A DNA stretch of 64,000 nucleotides. Source: Narthecium ossifragum (lineage: Eukaryota; Streptophyta; Magnoliopsida; Dioscoreales; Nartheciaceae). This document shows, piece by piece, positions 11,336 to 23,515 of the stretch. The stretch covers positions 2,790,001-2,854,000 of the forward strand of contig OY986974.1 in the NCBI GenBank assembly GCA_963920575.1, written 5' to 3'. Numbering within the stretch: the first letter of the stretch is position 1; every line of letters starts with the position of its first letter. A program made the position numbers and the translations under genes. The notes beneath the pieces were generated by a model. It did no database searches, was not told the DNA's origin, and worked only from the letters and a program-made list of their open reading frames with translations.

Positions 11336-13123
11336 TCACCAATAATCTCTGCAGGAGCAAAGGCCCTTAGCAAAATGATGGAAACGATTTCGATCCCTGA
11401 GGATAATATCCCTCTCATACACCTTGGAAACAAGCTTGAAGAACAAATGACAATCTTTACAAACTCTCAAGTTCTTCACTATCCTTATACTTGATCCACA
11501 TGGGCTTCTTAGAAGCCCGAAGGCAAGGGCGAGCTTCTCACTATGATCCATTAGAGAATTCTCCTTCTCCTCTTCCTCAAGATCATAAGAAACCATCTCG
11601 GTCTCTGCAATGTAACCAGCTGCCTTCAGCTCCCTACTCACATCTTTCAACATCTTAAATGTTTCATCCAATCCATCTGTATCAGATTGGCTTGTGACAA
11701 CGAACTCGTGGACTACGTTGCCGATCTCGATCGAACTGCATCCGGGCACCTTCTGAATCCTCCGGCGGGTCATCGTGTCCCTCACTCTCTCGACTTCGCT
11801 CCACTTTCGATCGCGTTGTAGGACATTCGCGAACAAGACATAGTTTTCTCCGTTGTTCGGCTCCAATTCAAGCAGATTTCTTATTGCAAGCTCGCCTAGA
11901 CCAGTACTTCCATGAATCCTACAACCAGCCAGCAGTGCTCGCCAAACAGCAGTGTCCGCGTTCATTGGCATTGTCCTGATCAGCTCGTGCGCCTCATCCA
12001 AGAACCCCGCTCGGCCCAAGAGATCGACCATGCAACCATAGTGCTCAATCCTTGGCCGGAGCCCGAAATCCTTCTCCATACCGCTAAAATACCTTCTACC
12101 ATCATCGACGAATCCTTGATGACAACAAGCAGATAGAACAGCCAGAAACGAAACTGAATCCGGCTTCACATTCTCCGCAACCATGGCATCGAAAGCCTCC
12201 AATGCAGCTCCTCCTCTGCCATTCATCGCCAGCCCTGACATCAATGCATTCCAAGAGAATTCATTCCTCACTCTCATCGCCGCGAAAACTTTCAACGCCT
12301 CCTCCACCTCGCCGCACTTCATGTACATATCAACCAGAGCAGTGCCCACAAACACATTCAACCTCAACTTATTCTCCTTCACATAGTTATGAATCCAAAT
12401 CCCCTGACCCAAAGCGCCCAAGTGGGCACACGCAGAGAGCGCGCAGACCATCGTCACCTCGCCCATCTCGACTCCAGCAGCCTGCATCTCAACAAACAAC
12501 CCATGCGCCTCCTTGAACCTCCTATTATGCACATATCCGGTGATCATCGCATTCCATGAAACCGTGTTCCTCTCCGGCATTTCATCGAAAGCCCGGCCTG
12601 CTTCATCGACACGTGTGAGCATCGAGTACATGTGAAGCAAGGCAGTGGCCACAAAGACGTCTCCTGAGAGACCAACCTTGGCGATGCATGCGTGGACCGA
12701 CATGCCGAAGCCGGGGAGGTGGAAGTGAGCGACGCACTTGAGGAGTGCGGGGAAGGTGAAGAGATCAGGAGCAATGGAGTGTTTGGCCATTTGGGCATAG
12801 ACTAGAATGGATTGGAAGTGGTTGTTTGAGTTGGTGTAGGATTTGATGAGGGAGTTGAGGAGGTCTGTGTTGAGGGAGTGTTTGAATTGGGTGAAGAGGA
12901 GGGAAAGGTGGTGGTGAAGCCAAGAAGAGGAGGAGGAGGAGAGGTCTATGAGAGCTTTGAGAGAGGAGAGGGTGAGAGGGGTGTTGGAGGTGATCATGTG
13001 GGAGAGTTTGAGATTGAAATGGTTGTGAGATGTTGGAGGGTGGATGTGGGGGAGATGGATCCATCTAAGGCTATGGAGAAGAAGAAGCTTAGGAGGAGTT
13101 TTTGGTGGGAGTGTTCTTGGCAT
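11336..13123 (-). CDS. Pentatricopeptide repeat protein, PLS class, DYW type
   Basis: This intronless gene encodes 595 residues from the ATG at 13123 (MPRTLPPK); an in-frame GTG further upstream is not preferred. Such proteins bind organelle transcripts sequence-specifically, and the DYW domain is the cytidine deaminase for C-to-U editing in plastids or mitochondria. The basic, Ser/Leu-rich N-terminus fits a transit peptide. The PLS repeat array spans roughly residues 80-410, with typical VSWNAMITGYV, GTALVDMYMKCGEVEEA, MVDLLGRAGFLDEA and WRALLAGCRIHG motifs. E/E+ motifs follow (YVLFANVL, VPGCSSIEI). The DYW domain keeps HSEKLALAFGLL (zinc/catalytic HxE), CKDCH and the terminal CSCRDYW, so it looks active. 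The target site cannot be read from the sequence. Confidence 0.95.
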   Translation of the reverse strand: MPRTLPPKTPPKLLLLHSLRWIHLPHIHPPTSHNHFNLKLSHMITSNTPLTLSSLKALIDLSSSSSSWLHHHLSLLFTQFKHSLNTDLLNSLIKSYTNSNNHFQSILVYAQMAKHSIAPDLFTFPALLKCVAHFHLPGFGMSVHACIAKVGLSGDVFVATALLHMYSMLTRVDEAGRAFDEMPERNTVSWNAMITGYVHNRRFKEAHGLFVEMQAAGVEMGEVTMVCALSACAHLGALGQGIWIHNYVKENKLRLNVFVGTALVDMYMKCGEVEEALKVFAAMRVRNEFSWNALMSGLAMNGRGGAALEAFDAMVAENVKPDSVSFLAVLSACCHQGFVDDGRRYFSGMEKDFGLRPRIEHYGCMVDLLGRAGFLDEAHELIRTMPMNADTAVWRALLAGCRIHGSTGLGELAIRNLLELEPNNGENYVLFANVLQRDRKWSEVERVRDTMTRRRIQKVPGCSSIEIGNVVHEFVVTSQSDTDGLDETFKMLKDVSRELKAAGYIAETEMVSYDLEEEEKENSLMDHSEKLALAFGLLRSPCGSSIRIVKNLRVCKDCHLFFKLVSKVYERDIILRDRNRFHHFAKGLCSCRDYW

Positions 13124-14741
13124 GATCTTTGATTGATTGCTTGCTTGCTTTGGGAGGCAAATTGCTTCTCCCACCCCCTCCTGACGCCGCCCCTCCCACT
13201 GTCCCCATAAGCATTTACTATCATACCCCTAGTGTTTGTGTTCATTGTTTTTTTTTTCCTTTTCTTTTTTCAGTTTTGTTTAAATTCCCTCCCCTTGTTT
13301 ACGGGTTTCTTTTTTTTCTTTTTTTTTTCTTTTCAGTTTTGTTTAATTTCTATTTAGTTTTGTTTTTTGTTATTAGCTTTATTTATTTTTTAATTAGTTT
13401 TGTTTATTATTTCTCGAGGAAAGGGACCGGGAGTTCTTTGTTTAGATCAATCCGGCAATTAGACCGGTCATAAGAAGTTTCGCGTATTTGATCCATTTTG
13501 GAGAAAAAAAGTCTAAAATACTCTTTTCAAAACACCTCTTCATATTTCAATTTATTAAAACATCAAATCGTAAAAATTTCAAATCTTAAAAACTTCAAAA
13601 TTGTAAATTGTAAATTTATCAAATTTTAAATCATAAAAATTTAAAATTGTAAATTTTTCAAATTTTAAATCATAAAATTTAAAATTTAAAATTATAAAAA
13701 ATCTCAAATTTCAAATTTCATTTGGTTTGAATGTTAGGAGTTGTTTTAGTCACTTGCCATTAAGTGCTCTTCCAGTTCCAAATCAAGAACGTCGAGAAAT
13801 AGCTATTGTTCATGATGGCAATCACTTCGTGTAAGTTTTCTTATATCCTCATTACCCTGTAGCACCCATTCCAACGTGGTGATGGTAACATTCATCGTAC
13901 AAAAATAAAAGATGGGCCGCTCGTTATACGACACGTGATCATTTGTGGTACGGAGTAATAGGTACAACACCAAGGGCACCGAGAGCCGAATTCGGAGGCA
14001 ATATTGATTAGAATTTGTATTTTTTTTATATATTTTTGTGTATTGTTATATGTATTTTTCCCTGAGACTTTTCAGAAAACACAATGCATTTTTTAACTGT
14101 TAGTATTTTTGTTATTTTCATATATATATATATATACACCTTTTATTTTGATCCATATTTTTATGCTTATTTAAATTTTTACAAATAATTACTCTTAAAA
14201 TCTACAACTAAAAAATAAACAAAAGTTTACAAACATATAATAAAAAAACTGTTTATCTAGAAAGAAAAATAAAACTGAAAAAAAAAGAATAAAATTGATA
14301 AAAATGAATAAAGAAAATTGATTAAACAAAAACAAAACTAAGGAAAAAGAAAACAGAAACCCCGGAGAATGAGAGGGAAAAGAAGGGGGCGGGGCATAAA
14401 AGGAAAGGAAGAGGGTGTCAGAGAAGGGGCGGTGTCAGGGGGGTGGGAGAAGCATGTCTCCTTTGGAGTGTTTAGTATCATAAAATATTTGAAGTTTATG
14501 ATAGAAAGTTGTGTTTGATTAATTGATTGTAAAGAAAGTGGGTGGGTTCTTCTCTGGAATATGTTAATTTGTATGATTTGGTTGTCAGAAATTAATTTCA
14601 TATGCCTTCTCAAATTTATTTTTTTTCCATCCATTTTCAATCGTACTTTATCTCACCAAAAAAAAAAAAAAAAGAAGTCAGATCACGCTCGAGAACTTAC
14701 CAATGATGTGCGGCTCATATAATCCTACTCGATCGGTAACT
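13124..14741. other. AT-rich intergenic region
   Basis: No gene is recognised. It has T-rich tracts (13240-13420), a low-complexity stretch of repeated aaattttaaatcataaa words (13560-13730), a short (TA)n run near 14122-14135 and an A-rich tract near 14660. Confidence 0.6.
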
Positions 14742-16176
14742 GTTAGAACAGAAATCTAACCGTTGACCGGTCAAATAGTCAAAGTCAAAATCTCCTCCAC
14801 ACTTAAGAATCAGATGATTGTAGTTAAGTTCTATTCCTTCAAACAACGTTCGAACAGAGGTGTCAAGTTAAATGAAAATCTAGATTAGACCTAATTTAAT
14901 AATCTAATTAACAATTAATTATCTAAATTAACCTAAGGAAAGCATAAATCATCTAATATTATGAAATTAATTAAAGAAAGCCTTAAAGATCATCCTAAGT
15001 GATTAAATCCAGAGAAAACATTTTAAATCTATTGATTAACTTAATCTAATCCTAGAAGATAAAAGCTTCTAATATTAAATTAACCTAAAGAAAAGCAGTA
15101 AAGAAATCTCTAAGAAATGTAGAAGAAAGCATAACTATCTAAACCTAGATTAGCCATCTAAAACAGTAATCTAAACTACTTTAAACATAAAAGATTAACT
15201 AAGTACTGAAGAAACGAAACCATTACATTAAAGAAATCAACTGCTTCGTCCAGCACGTTCTCCATCGTCTTCCATCTTTCACTCTGGATGAGCCGCGTGT
15301 CCCATGTTCTCCGATATTTCCTCGTTTCTGCATTCTTTGCTCTGGCCGATGACGGTTGCGTCTGGGCGATAAACTTCTGGTAGGGTGCGGCACCGCATGG
15401 AGGTCGAGGCGGAGGGTCTTGGGCTGGGCAGGGACAGAGAGGTGGAGTTGGGCGAGGCCGCAGCGGAGGCAGAGTCAGAGCAGATAGCGGGGGGCATGTG
15501 TTTGCCCTACCTGACCGCCCCTACGCCGACGAGGTGCAGCCGCCCTACTAGAGCTACCAGTCTCGACAGCCGCTTCTACTGACCGTATTACCGTCCGCCT
15601 CCAGAGGTACCTTTTGTCATGTCTTCTAGTGTAGCTGTTTTGTTGTTTTCGAGCCCTACATTTATCAAATTTCGGGACTAGATTTCTTTTAAGAGTTTTA
15701 GGATGTGAGGACATGTCCCTCTATTCCTGTGGCTCGTTGTTGACCACAAGGGCAATTTGGTAAATTGCACCTTGTCGATTTGTTTCACACCCGCGCGTGC
15801 ACACACTGACCTTGATTGTGTATGTGTTTGAATAGAATAGTTAGGTGGACCCGGGGTCGAAAGATCCGAAATTGGGCTTGAGTTTGGCTCAATTCTGATT
15901 CCCTGTGCAGGTTGGATCGATCCAAACTCCACTTTGGATCGATCCAGGATGCACTAGGGAGTGATGGCCGCCAGTGGAGTTTGGATCGATCCAAGGTGGA
16001 GTTTGGATCGATCCAACTCGAACTGGAGCCTCCGTATAAGAGCGGACACGATGCTTCCTTTCTCTTCTCTTTTCGATTCTGCTGCGATTGGGCTCAGATC
16101 CGATGAAATCTTGAGAGGATTTAGGAAGATCCAAGACTTGGCCTCGTGGATTGAAGTAGCTCTTGTCGAGGTAGGG

Positions 16177-18545
16177 TGTGAGGACTCGTCCATCTACTCA
16201 TGTGGCTCGTCGTGGACCGTAAGGGCAATTTGGTAAATTACGCCTTGTCGGCTTGTTTCACACTCGCGTGTGCACACTGACCATGTTTGTGGTAATGTTT
16301 GGCTAGAATGGTTAGTGGGACCCGGGATCGAAAGATCCGGGCTTGGGTTTAAGTTTTAACCCAAGTCCAGCTTCCTGCGAAAGAGGGATCGATCCATCCT
16401 TGCTAGAAGGATCGATCGCTCAATGACAGGAACGTGGATCGTTGCAAGGGATCGATCCATCTCTTGGGACGGATCGATCGGACTCGGAGAAGGATCGATC
16501 GGTCTCTTGATTGGATCGATCGTTCCCTTGGCTGGATCGATCGGTCTCCTTGGCTGGATCGATCGCTCTCTTAGCTGGATCGATCAGTCTCCTTGGACGG
16601 ATCGATCCTGCTATGTCGGTTCGTTTGTCTATAAAGCAGACAGAACCTTCTTCCTTGAATCTCTTTGGAAATCCGAGTTCTTGGGCTGAGAATTTCTGGA
16701 TTTCGAAGAGGTTGCGGACGATCCAAGGCCAAGCAGCTGGGATTGAAGCTGCTCTTGCTCCGGTAGGGATCCTACCTACATTCATCTCGGGTTTTTGGAA
16801 GTTTTTCCGGCTGTCAATGTTCTTATGCTTAGATCTTGTTGTATACTTGTTAGATTGTAGTATTTCCGCCGGTTTTGGATTCGTGATGCTTCGTACCACT
16901 AGATCCCAGGTTTTGGTGGAGTTTGCCGACGGTATTTCACGCCGTCGGCTTACCGGAGAACCCAACGCGATCGATCCGTCTGTGAGATGGATTGATCCCT
17001 CTTTGTTGGTCGTGCTGACCCGAGTGGGATCGATCGGCCCCAGGTGAGGGCGATCGATCCCGGTGCCTTGGATAGCATGGGATGTTCCCTATCGCGAGTC
17101 GGATCGATCGTCCTGGGAGGATGGATCGATCGGACTCGGCGCGATGTGGAGTTTTCGTTCTCTATCATTAGAGGGATCGATCCTCCCTTGGGGGAGGGAT
17201 CGATCCGACTATGGCAGAGAGAGGAAAATTTACCTTATTTTGCCCGTGGGGCTTTGCATGTACGGTTTTCTTTACTGTCTTAATACCTGGTACATATGTT
17301 TAAGCATGTTAGCCCTATAATAGGGCAGTGGTGAACCGGGGAGTGATGACTCCCGGGATGTTTAGAATAAACGGGCGGGTAGCCCTACAGCTTTCCTTAG
17401 CCTCGCTTGCCGGCGTGCGCCGAGGGCTTTATCTGTTATATATGTAAGCTGTTGTTTGCGGGGCTGCTTCCCGGTGCAGGTGTTGTGGTGGATTGGTGGC
17501 AGTTGGTGGTGGTATCACTGCAACAGTCCCTAGACCTTATTTATCTGTTCATCACCCCGGGCCGGCAGGGTGCCGTGCCCAGACCTTGTTATTTATAACA
17601 TCACATACTGTTGCATGTTTATCTGTTTTATCCTGCGCATGTCCATAGCATGCATTGTGTTGCGCATTAGTTGCATCTGTGTAGGGCGTTGCTGATCCGG
17701 GGCTTTTAGGTAGCCCGGATCTAGCTCTAGGACCGTTGCGGGTAGCTTGGTCCAGGACTCGATTTGTAGTATTCAGTCGTTTTCGATGATAGGGCTAGAT
17801 GACATGAATACGTGTTGCTTGATGATTATAGAGGTCGTGTCGGCCTCGAGCCAGATGTTGTGGGTGCAACCGGTGCCGGTTCTTATCCTTTGGGGGCCGT
17901 CGGAGTGAGTCCAGCCCAGGCAGTGTCTGTTCCTACCCGCAGTGGCTACCAGTGTGGGCCCAGTTCGTTAGGGTGACCACAGCTGGAACCCTGCGACACT
18001 AGGTGTATTCAGGATGGGCCCAGCTCTTTTGGATGACCATGGTTGGGTATGCCTAGGGACACCGGCAAAGGGTTATGGGACCCTTGCTGCACACTCAAGT
18101 CTTGCTTGAGTGCGGCACTATTGTGTTTCCTCCATTGTGAGTGTCGTAGTGTAGTGTCCATGCTGAGCTTAGTGCTCACTCCTACCCGGGCTGTGTTTTC
18201 AAGTGCTGGCGCTAGCTCTTCTTCGGTCGCCCCTACCGGGCCGGTGTTTGGTGACGTGGCGGCATATGGCGGTGCTTGAGAGGTGGCGATCTTCCAGTTT
18301 TACCCCTTTTGTTATAGATAGTCTCCTACGGGAGTGATAAATGTATAATTTCCATGTTTGAGGATTGTTTATAAATATCCAGTTTCAGTCTTGAGTTTGT
18401 AATGTTTGTATAATACAGGATGATTGTGAATTGTTAGGGTAACCACTACGATTAGAGGGAAACCTCGCCAAAAATTTTCGCAGTAGGTTAGGTTCCGCTT
18501 CGCGTCGTCCGGCCCGGTTGGGCCTACGCGGGTCGGGGCGCGACA
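16177..18545. mobile_element. Nested solo LTR with 5-bp target duplication TAGGG
   Basis: A 2369-bp LTR runs from TGTGAGGACTCG to GGTCGGGGCGCGACA. It is flanked by TAGGG at 16172-16176 and 18546-18550. It belongs to the same family as the LTR it sits in, so a family member inserted into an older copy and then lost its internal part by LTR-LTR recombination. The short open frames inside are not genes. Confidence 0.9.
16387..17212. repeat. Cluster of GGATCGATCS palindromes in the nested LTR
   Basis: The palindrome core GATCGATC recurs more than fifteen times, at about 16-30 bp spacing between 16387 and 16607 and again between 16970 and 17210. Confidence 0.85.
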
Positions 18546-18770
18546 TAGGGTTTCTACCTACGGATTTTGTTGGGTTTTTCTCGTGTTCTTCGTTTTTTTC
18601 GCCGAATTCGGGTTTGTTTTGAGTAGATCTTCATGTATAAGTGATAGTTTTCGGGTTTGAAACCATGAGGAGCTTCGTGAGCATTAGATCTACCAACCCA
18701 CCAAATTTGGTGAAGTTTGGTTTGGTTTTCCTGTCGTGATCGCTGTCGAGAGTTGGTCGGAGGGCCGGTT

Positions 18771-19146
18771 GGGATCGATCCAATTGAATATTGGATCGAT
18801 CCAAGTTGCACTCAAGATGGTCTGTTCACTGGTGGAAGTTGGATCGATCCATGGGTATGTTGGATCGATCCAATGTTTCCCAGGAACAGTGTTTGTGGGT
18901 AACATAGAATGGTTTTCTTGGTTTTTCCGAGTCGGATCGATTTGAGGGCAAGTGGGATCGATCCGAGGGCAAGTGGGATCGATCCGAGGGCAAGTCGGAT
19001 CGATCCGAGGGCAAGTCGGATCGATCCGAGGGCAAGTCGGATCGATCCATGGGCATGTCGGATCGATCCATGGATCGATCCGAGGGCAAGTCGGATCGAT
19101 CCATCCGAGGGCAAGTCGGATCGATCCATGGGTATGTTGGATCGAT
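18771..19146. repeat. GGATCGATCC minisatellite in the outer LTR
   Basis: Around ten units of about 20 bp (GGATCGATCCGAGGGCAAGT with variants) lie between 18934 and 19145, after looser copies from 18771. The corresponding region of the nested relative has the same palindrome with different spacing. Confidence 0.9.
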
Positions 19147-20250
19147 TCAACGTGCACCAGAATACGTTTTTGAGGCTGTTTTGCCCGCGGGGCTTCGTAT
19201 GTATTCGGTCTTAGTGGTTTTGCCCGTGGGGCTTGTCATGATAGTTTGTTTACCGCTTTCATGACATGTTTATTGATATTGTTATACAGTGCTGTCTGTT
19301 ACCGCTTTGTGGTTGAACCGGGTGAGTGATGACTCCCGGGATTGTGAAAAATAAATGAGATGACTGTATGCCCTTTATCACTGTGGTTAACCGAGGAGTC
19401 ATGACCCTCGGGAATGTTTAGTATAAATGGGCCGAAGGTGTGCCCTCTATTGTTGCCTGTTTATACTATTGTATTGCCTAGCTTCCTTGTGCATTAGAGG
19501 CATGTTAGGCTAGGCATGGGCGGTGGTTGATCGCCGATCCGGGGCTCTCGGTTAGCCCAGATCTAGCTCTAGGACCGAGGCTGGGTAGCGAGGCCTAGGG
19601 TTTGACTGTAGCACTGATAATCTGATGTTTGAGATTCGTTCCTTGTACTCCTGTATCAATTGCTAAGAGGTAGATGTCGTTACCCTGGCATGTGTCGTCA
19701 TGCTTGGTATCCACCATGGGTAAGGGTGTTCTACATGTGCTGAGGTTCTCCTTGTTGTGGCGGGAGAGGGTTACATGGACAGGAGCCCTGGGGATATCGA
19801 TGGGATTTATGGGCTCCCTGGCAAGCCTTAGTTTTTGATTTGGAGTCTAGAGGTCGTGTTAGCTCTGTTGCTTTGAGTGCTGAGAGTTGGTTATCATGAC
19901 CACGGTTGTTCCGCCAAGTGTGGTGGTCCTGCTTGGAGAGGGGTGTCCTACTGGTATCGTCATGTTCACCATGTGTCAGGGATTGTCGGAGGTGGTCCAT
20001 CCTTGAACAGTGGCTGTCGGAGGGACGTACTTTGGACATGTACCCTTCGGGTTATTGACGGGATTTATGGGGTCCTTGGCAGGCCTCAGTATTTGGCACA
20101 GAGTTAGTACATTTGTTGTTGCCTTTCTTGTGTGTGTCGTAGAGTAGAACCATACTGAGCTTTTGCTCATTCCTACCTGGGCTTCGGTATTTGCAGGTGC
20201 AGGTACCAGCTCTCCTTCTGTGGGTCCCAGTTGCTCGTCCTGTGGCGGCG

Positions 20251-21960
20251 TGATAGGACTTCAAAAGTGTCGTGGCTTAACAAGTCTATTCAAAATTAGA
20301 AATTTATAATCAAACTTCAAACTAACTACTTTATGAGTAGATAGCAATGAGTCCGAGTCGAATCCACAGGGAAAAGAAGTGTTAAGTCTAATTACCTTGT
20401 ATAGTTCTAAATCAAAAAATTGATAAAGGAAATGATTTTTGGGTTTAAACTACTCTTAATTAATGATTAAACTAAACTGAATAATAATATGATGAGAAAA
20501 CGCCAAGAGATTTCTAATCCGTAATAAAGAACTAATTAAGTCTTCCTAGGATGAGAGCAAATCAATTAATCATCGATGGTTTTAACTAGTTGATAGGTGA
20601 ATGACTAGTTCTCCCTATCACTCAACAAGTTCTGGTTAGGATTCCTCGTCGGTAATGATATCAAAGAATGGAAATTGGTATATAATCAAGATGGTTCTAG
20701 CATCTTGAGGTCGCCAAATAAAATGTATCAAGGATTAGCAGTTAACCTAGTGGTTGTAGCACTAGCGTAGTGGTACTAGCACTTACGAAATCCCTAATTT
20801 TGAATTAAGATGAATAACGGATTAAGAGTTGGTCATAATGGTTCTAGCATTATGTGTAATGGTCCTAGCATCACAAGACTTTTAATCTCGAGAAGAAAAT
20901 CCTCACATCCATGGTTCTAGCATGAATGTTTTGATGAGAATATCTAATCTCAAGCCCTAACATGCTCAAGACCTAGATCTAGGGCATATAAGAACAAATC
21001 ATTCATCCACACTATTAAAATCACACCAATAGATATAAAGAGAATAACAATCATCCATTCAAACCATTAAAATATGTTTACATGCTCAAATCCATAGGAA
21101 ACCCTAGTAATATTCCTTATTACATCATAGAAATCCCTAGGTTAGGGTTTAGTTACTCATCTTAGGAAGGAGATCCGTCGATAAAGGTTGTCGCCACGCT
21201 CCACCCATGGATCTTCCACCAAAGATCTAACCTAATTTGTGGAAAAGAAGCTAAGAAAAATCCTAAGAGATGAAGAAAATTCGGCTATGGAAGGCTCCCT
21301 AAAATACCCAAAAAAAGGTCTATTTATAGGCTTTAAGTAAACCCTAACTCGGATTAGATTTCAGCCATTGATATTTCCCGCAGCGCCAAAAGAGATCGAT
21401 CTTCTTTGGGATAAGATCTATCTTCTTCTCTCCGTGAACTTCAAAAACTGGATTTTCCCCGACCCAGATCGATCTGGTTTGGCTCAGATCGATCTGGATG
21501 AACAGTGCTCTCTGTCAACTCTCTGTCGTGCTAGAAACAGCGGCTAGTTGGTGACACAAAAATCGAATCGATCTGGATTGCATCATCAGATCGATCTCTT
21601 TCTTCCGAAGCTTCTTTCTCCGTACCTCTGTATTAAAAATAACATAACTTCTTCTAGGAAACTCCAAATCACGAACCATAAAAACTCCCGGAAACTAGAT
21701 TTCTAGAGCTTTCCAACCATGTATAGAACATCATTTGATTCGTTCTGAGAAGGTTTGATATCAAAGATGGCCCATTTTTGCTCCTTTGACTTCCTTGACT
21801 TTGCAGGTTCTTTATTTGTTCGTTTTATCACTAAACTTGATCTAATCTTAGCTGAGGGTCTTAATACCTGAAATGGGGAGAAGACAATTAAAATAGCATT
21901 GCTCGGAGACTAACGAGACCCAGTTAAAAGGGTGATTTGTACATTTTTCACGTCTTATCA
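20251..21960 (-). mobile_element. Solo LTR of the Tat/Athila-like family, target duplication CGGCG
   Basis: This 1710-bp LTR is in reverse orientation. Its plus-strand right end, ttttcacgtcttatca, is the complement of the TGATAAGACGTGAAAA start of the LTRs at 54965 and 61340. Flanks are CGGCG at 20246-20250 and 21961-21965. It carries the same body features as the 54965 LTR, including the agatcgatct words and the segment coding a run of caaatcacccttttaact. It sits inside the outer LTR 15704-22261. Confidence 0.92.
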
Positions 21961-22261
21961 CGGCGCGTCGACATCAGGACATGTTTGAGGATCAAGATGG
22001 CTTCTGTTGTGCTTTTTGGGAGACTACCGATGATGTAACTTTTTGAGGTTCATAATATCTTTTGTACTTGAGGACTGATATATGTAAATCTTGATGTAAC
22101 TCTGATATATGTACAGTTTTGAATTGTGATGGAATAGTAGTTGTTAGAATTACTTTTGCTCTCTGACTTATTTGTAACTGTTTTCGCGAGTTGGATGTTA
22201 GTAGATGTAGGAACCCCCCTCGTGTCCCGTCCGGATGAGTTTTCTGGGCCGGGGCGCGACA

Positions 22262-23465
22262 CCTTGATTAGGCTTAGGTTAGTTTCGTAATTGGCTAAGA
22301 CCTTTATTAGATTATTTGATTAGTTTGGTTTTGTATTTGGATTAGACTCTTTTGTACTTGGTTGGACCATCTATGAATTGATTCTGAACTTCGTCGAGAG
22401 TTATTATTGGTGGATTCCCATAGTTTCTCTGGTGGATTTCGAATCTATCCAGTTATTGTGTATAACTCGTTCTCGATTGCCCTTCAAGTGGTATCAGAAC
22501 ATGTCTTCTTATGTTCAGACATTTATCCTTATAGAAAGAATCAAATCTATAAATTGTTAGACATGAGATATATGTATGTCTTAATTCATACTCACTCTCC
22601 CATGCCATTGATTTTCAAATGCATATGTTATTAAAGCTGATATATATATATAGAATGATAATAGATATAGAAAGTATTCATGACTTATATATCCTTGCAT
22701 GAGTTACTAAGACATATGTCATATACCTTTAAAAATAGCTAAAAATGTATTTGATTTATGAAATTAAGTAATTTATTAGGATGCGTATCAGAGCAACTCA
22801 CTCAACAACCTATATTTGTTTAAGGGGTAAAATATACTTTACTATCCCGTGTATTCCAGGTGAAGTTCCAGATAAGGCATTCGCTTTAAAAAGTTACAAA
22901 AAAGGCCATCATATTACAAATATATTTCAAATTAGGACTCGAGGGGGATGCTGTCAATGGGCTTGATGAAAATGAGTTATGTGACATCACGTGATTAGAG
23001 CTTTTTTTTTTATACAACTTTTGGAACTTTAGAATCTTATTTGAAACTTGATATAAACTTCATGTCATTGAAATATATTTCATCAAAGAACTAGCTGTTT
23101 TTGAATGAATTTAGTACTATCTCTTTTTGAATGAATTCAGGGTTTAGCATCCCCTCTTTTCCTCCAAAAAAATGTGACCTATTTTTTGTCAAGGCTGTCA
23201 ACAACGGTGGCACTGTTTGTGTTATTTGTAACCTTTAAAAGTTAAGGTTTCTTTTTTAAACTCGACTAAAACCACATGATAGTATAGTAGATTTACTCTT
23301 TATTTAAGCACATGTGTTTTTGTAACCGATTGATAAACAAACATCATTATTCACTTGAAGTCATATTAATTCAACGCAATTTGGTTGGACACATCAAACC
23401 ATTTATTTCATAAACCGATGTTGCATCACGTGAAACATCCATATCTATGAGTAGCAATCATGAAG
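22262..23465. other. AT-rich stretch, possible Copia internal remnant
   Basis: The candidate primer-binding site near 22491-22505 is followed by AT-rich sequence without a gag or pol frame. No gene was recognised up to the hAT relic. Confidence 0.45.
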
Positions 23466-23515
23466 ATGGTTGAGACTAGAAAAAAATGCTCATTTCCATT
23501 GGTTTATTTTTTTAT

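Larger units (their letters stand above)
15704..22261. mobile_element. Outer solo-type LTR, split by two nested solo LTRs
   Basis: The LTR begins TGTGAGGACATG and ends GGGGCGCGACA. Removing the two insertions (16177-18545 and 20251-21960, each with one target duplication) leaves about 2.47 kb, close to the 2.37 kb of the nested relative of the same family. Shared blocks include caagggcaatttggtaaatt, tttgcccgtggggctt and gatgactcccggga. The 5-bp flanks (tagga, ccttg) do not match, so either one end has recombined or the flank has decayed. No protein-coding domain remains. Confidence 0.8.
14742..22490 (+). mobile_element. Possible Copia-type LTR interrupted by nested LTRs
   Basis: At 14742 a TGTTAGAACAG start typical of Copia LTRs appears. 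At 22490 the sequence cccttca is followed by agtggtatcagaaca, which resembles the initiator-methionine tRNA primer site used by Copia elements. Subtracting the insertion at 15704-22261 leaves about 1.2 kb, a plausible LTR length. No reverse transcriptase or second LTR is present, so this is an inference from the ends only. Confidence 0.3.

Noticed and set aside
11053..11433. 126-codon minus-strand frame overlapping the PPR gene end
   Set aside because: It overlaps the PPR coding end in another frame and lies mostly in its 3' untranslated region; no family features.
13123..13174. Upstream GTG start for the PPR protein
   Set aside because: Plant nuclear genes normally start at ATG; MPRTLPPK at 13123 is the first in-frame ATG.
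15385..15582. 65-codon frame in a GC-rich patch
   Set aside because: Possible gene or transposon fragment, but no motif recognised and ends could not be set.
18690..19264. Repetitive open frames (PRIDPTC / MDRSDLPSD type) over the GGATCGATCC array
   Set aside because: Products of a 20-bp satellite-like repeat in an LTR, open on both strands; no protein family.
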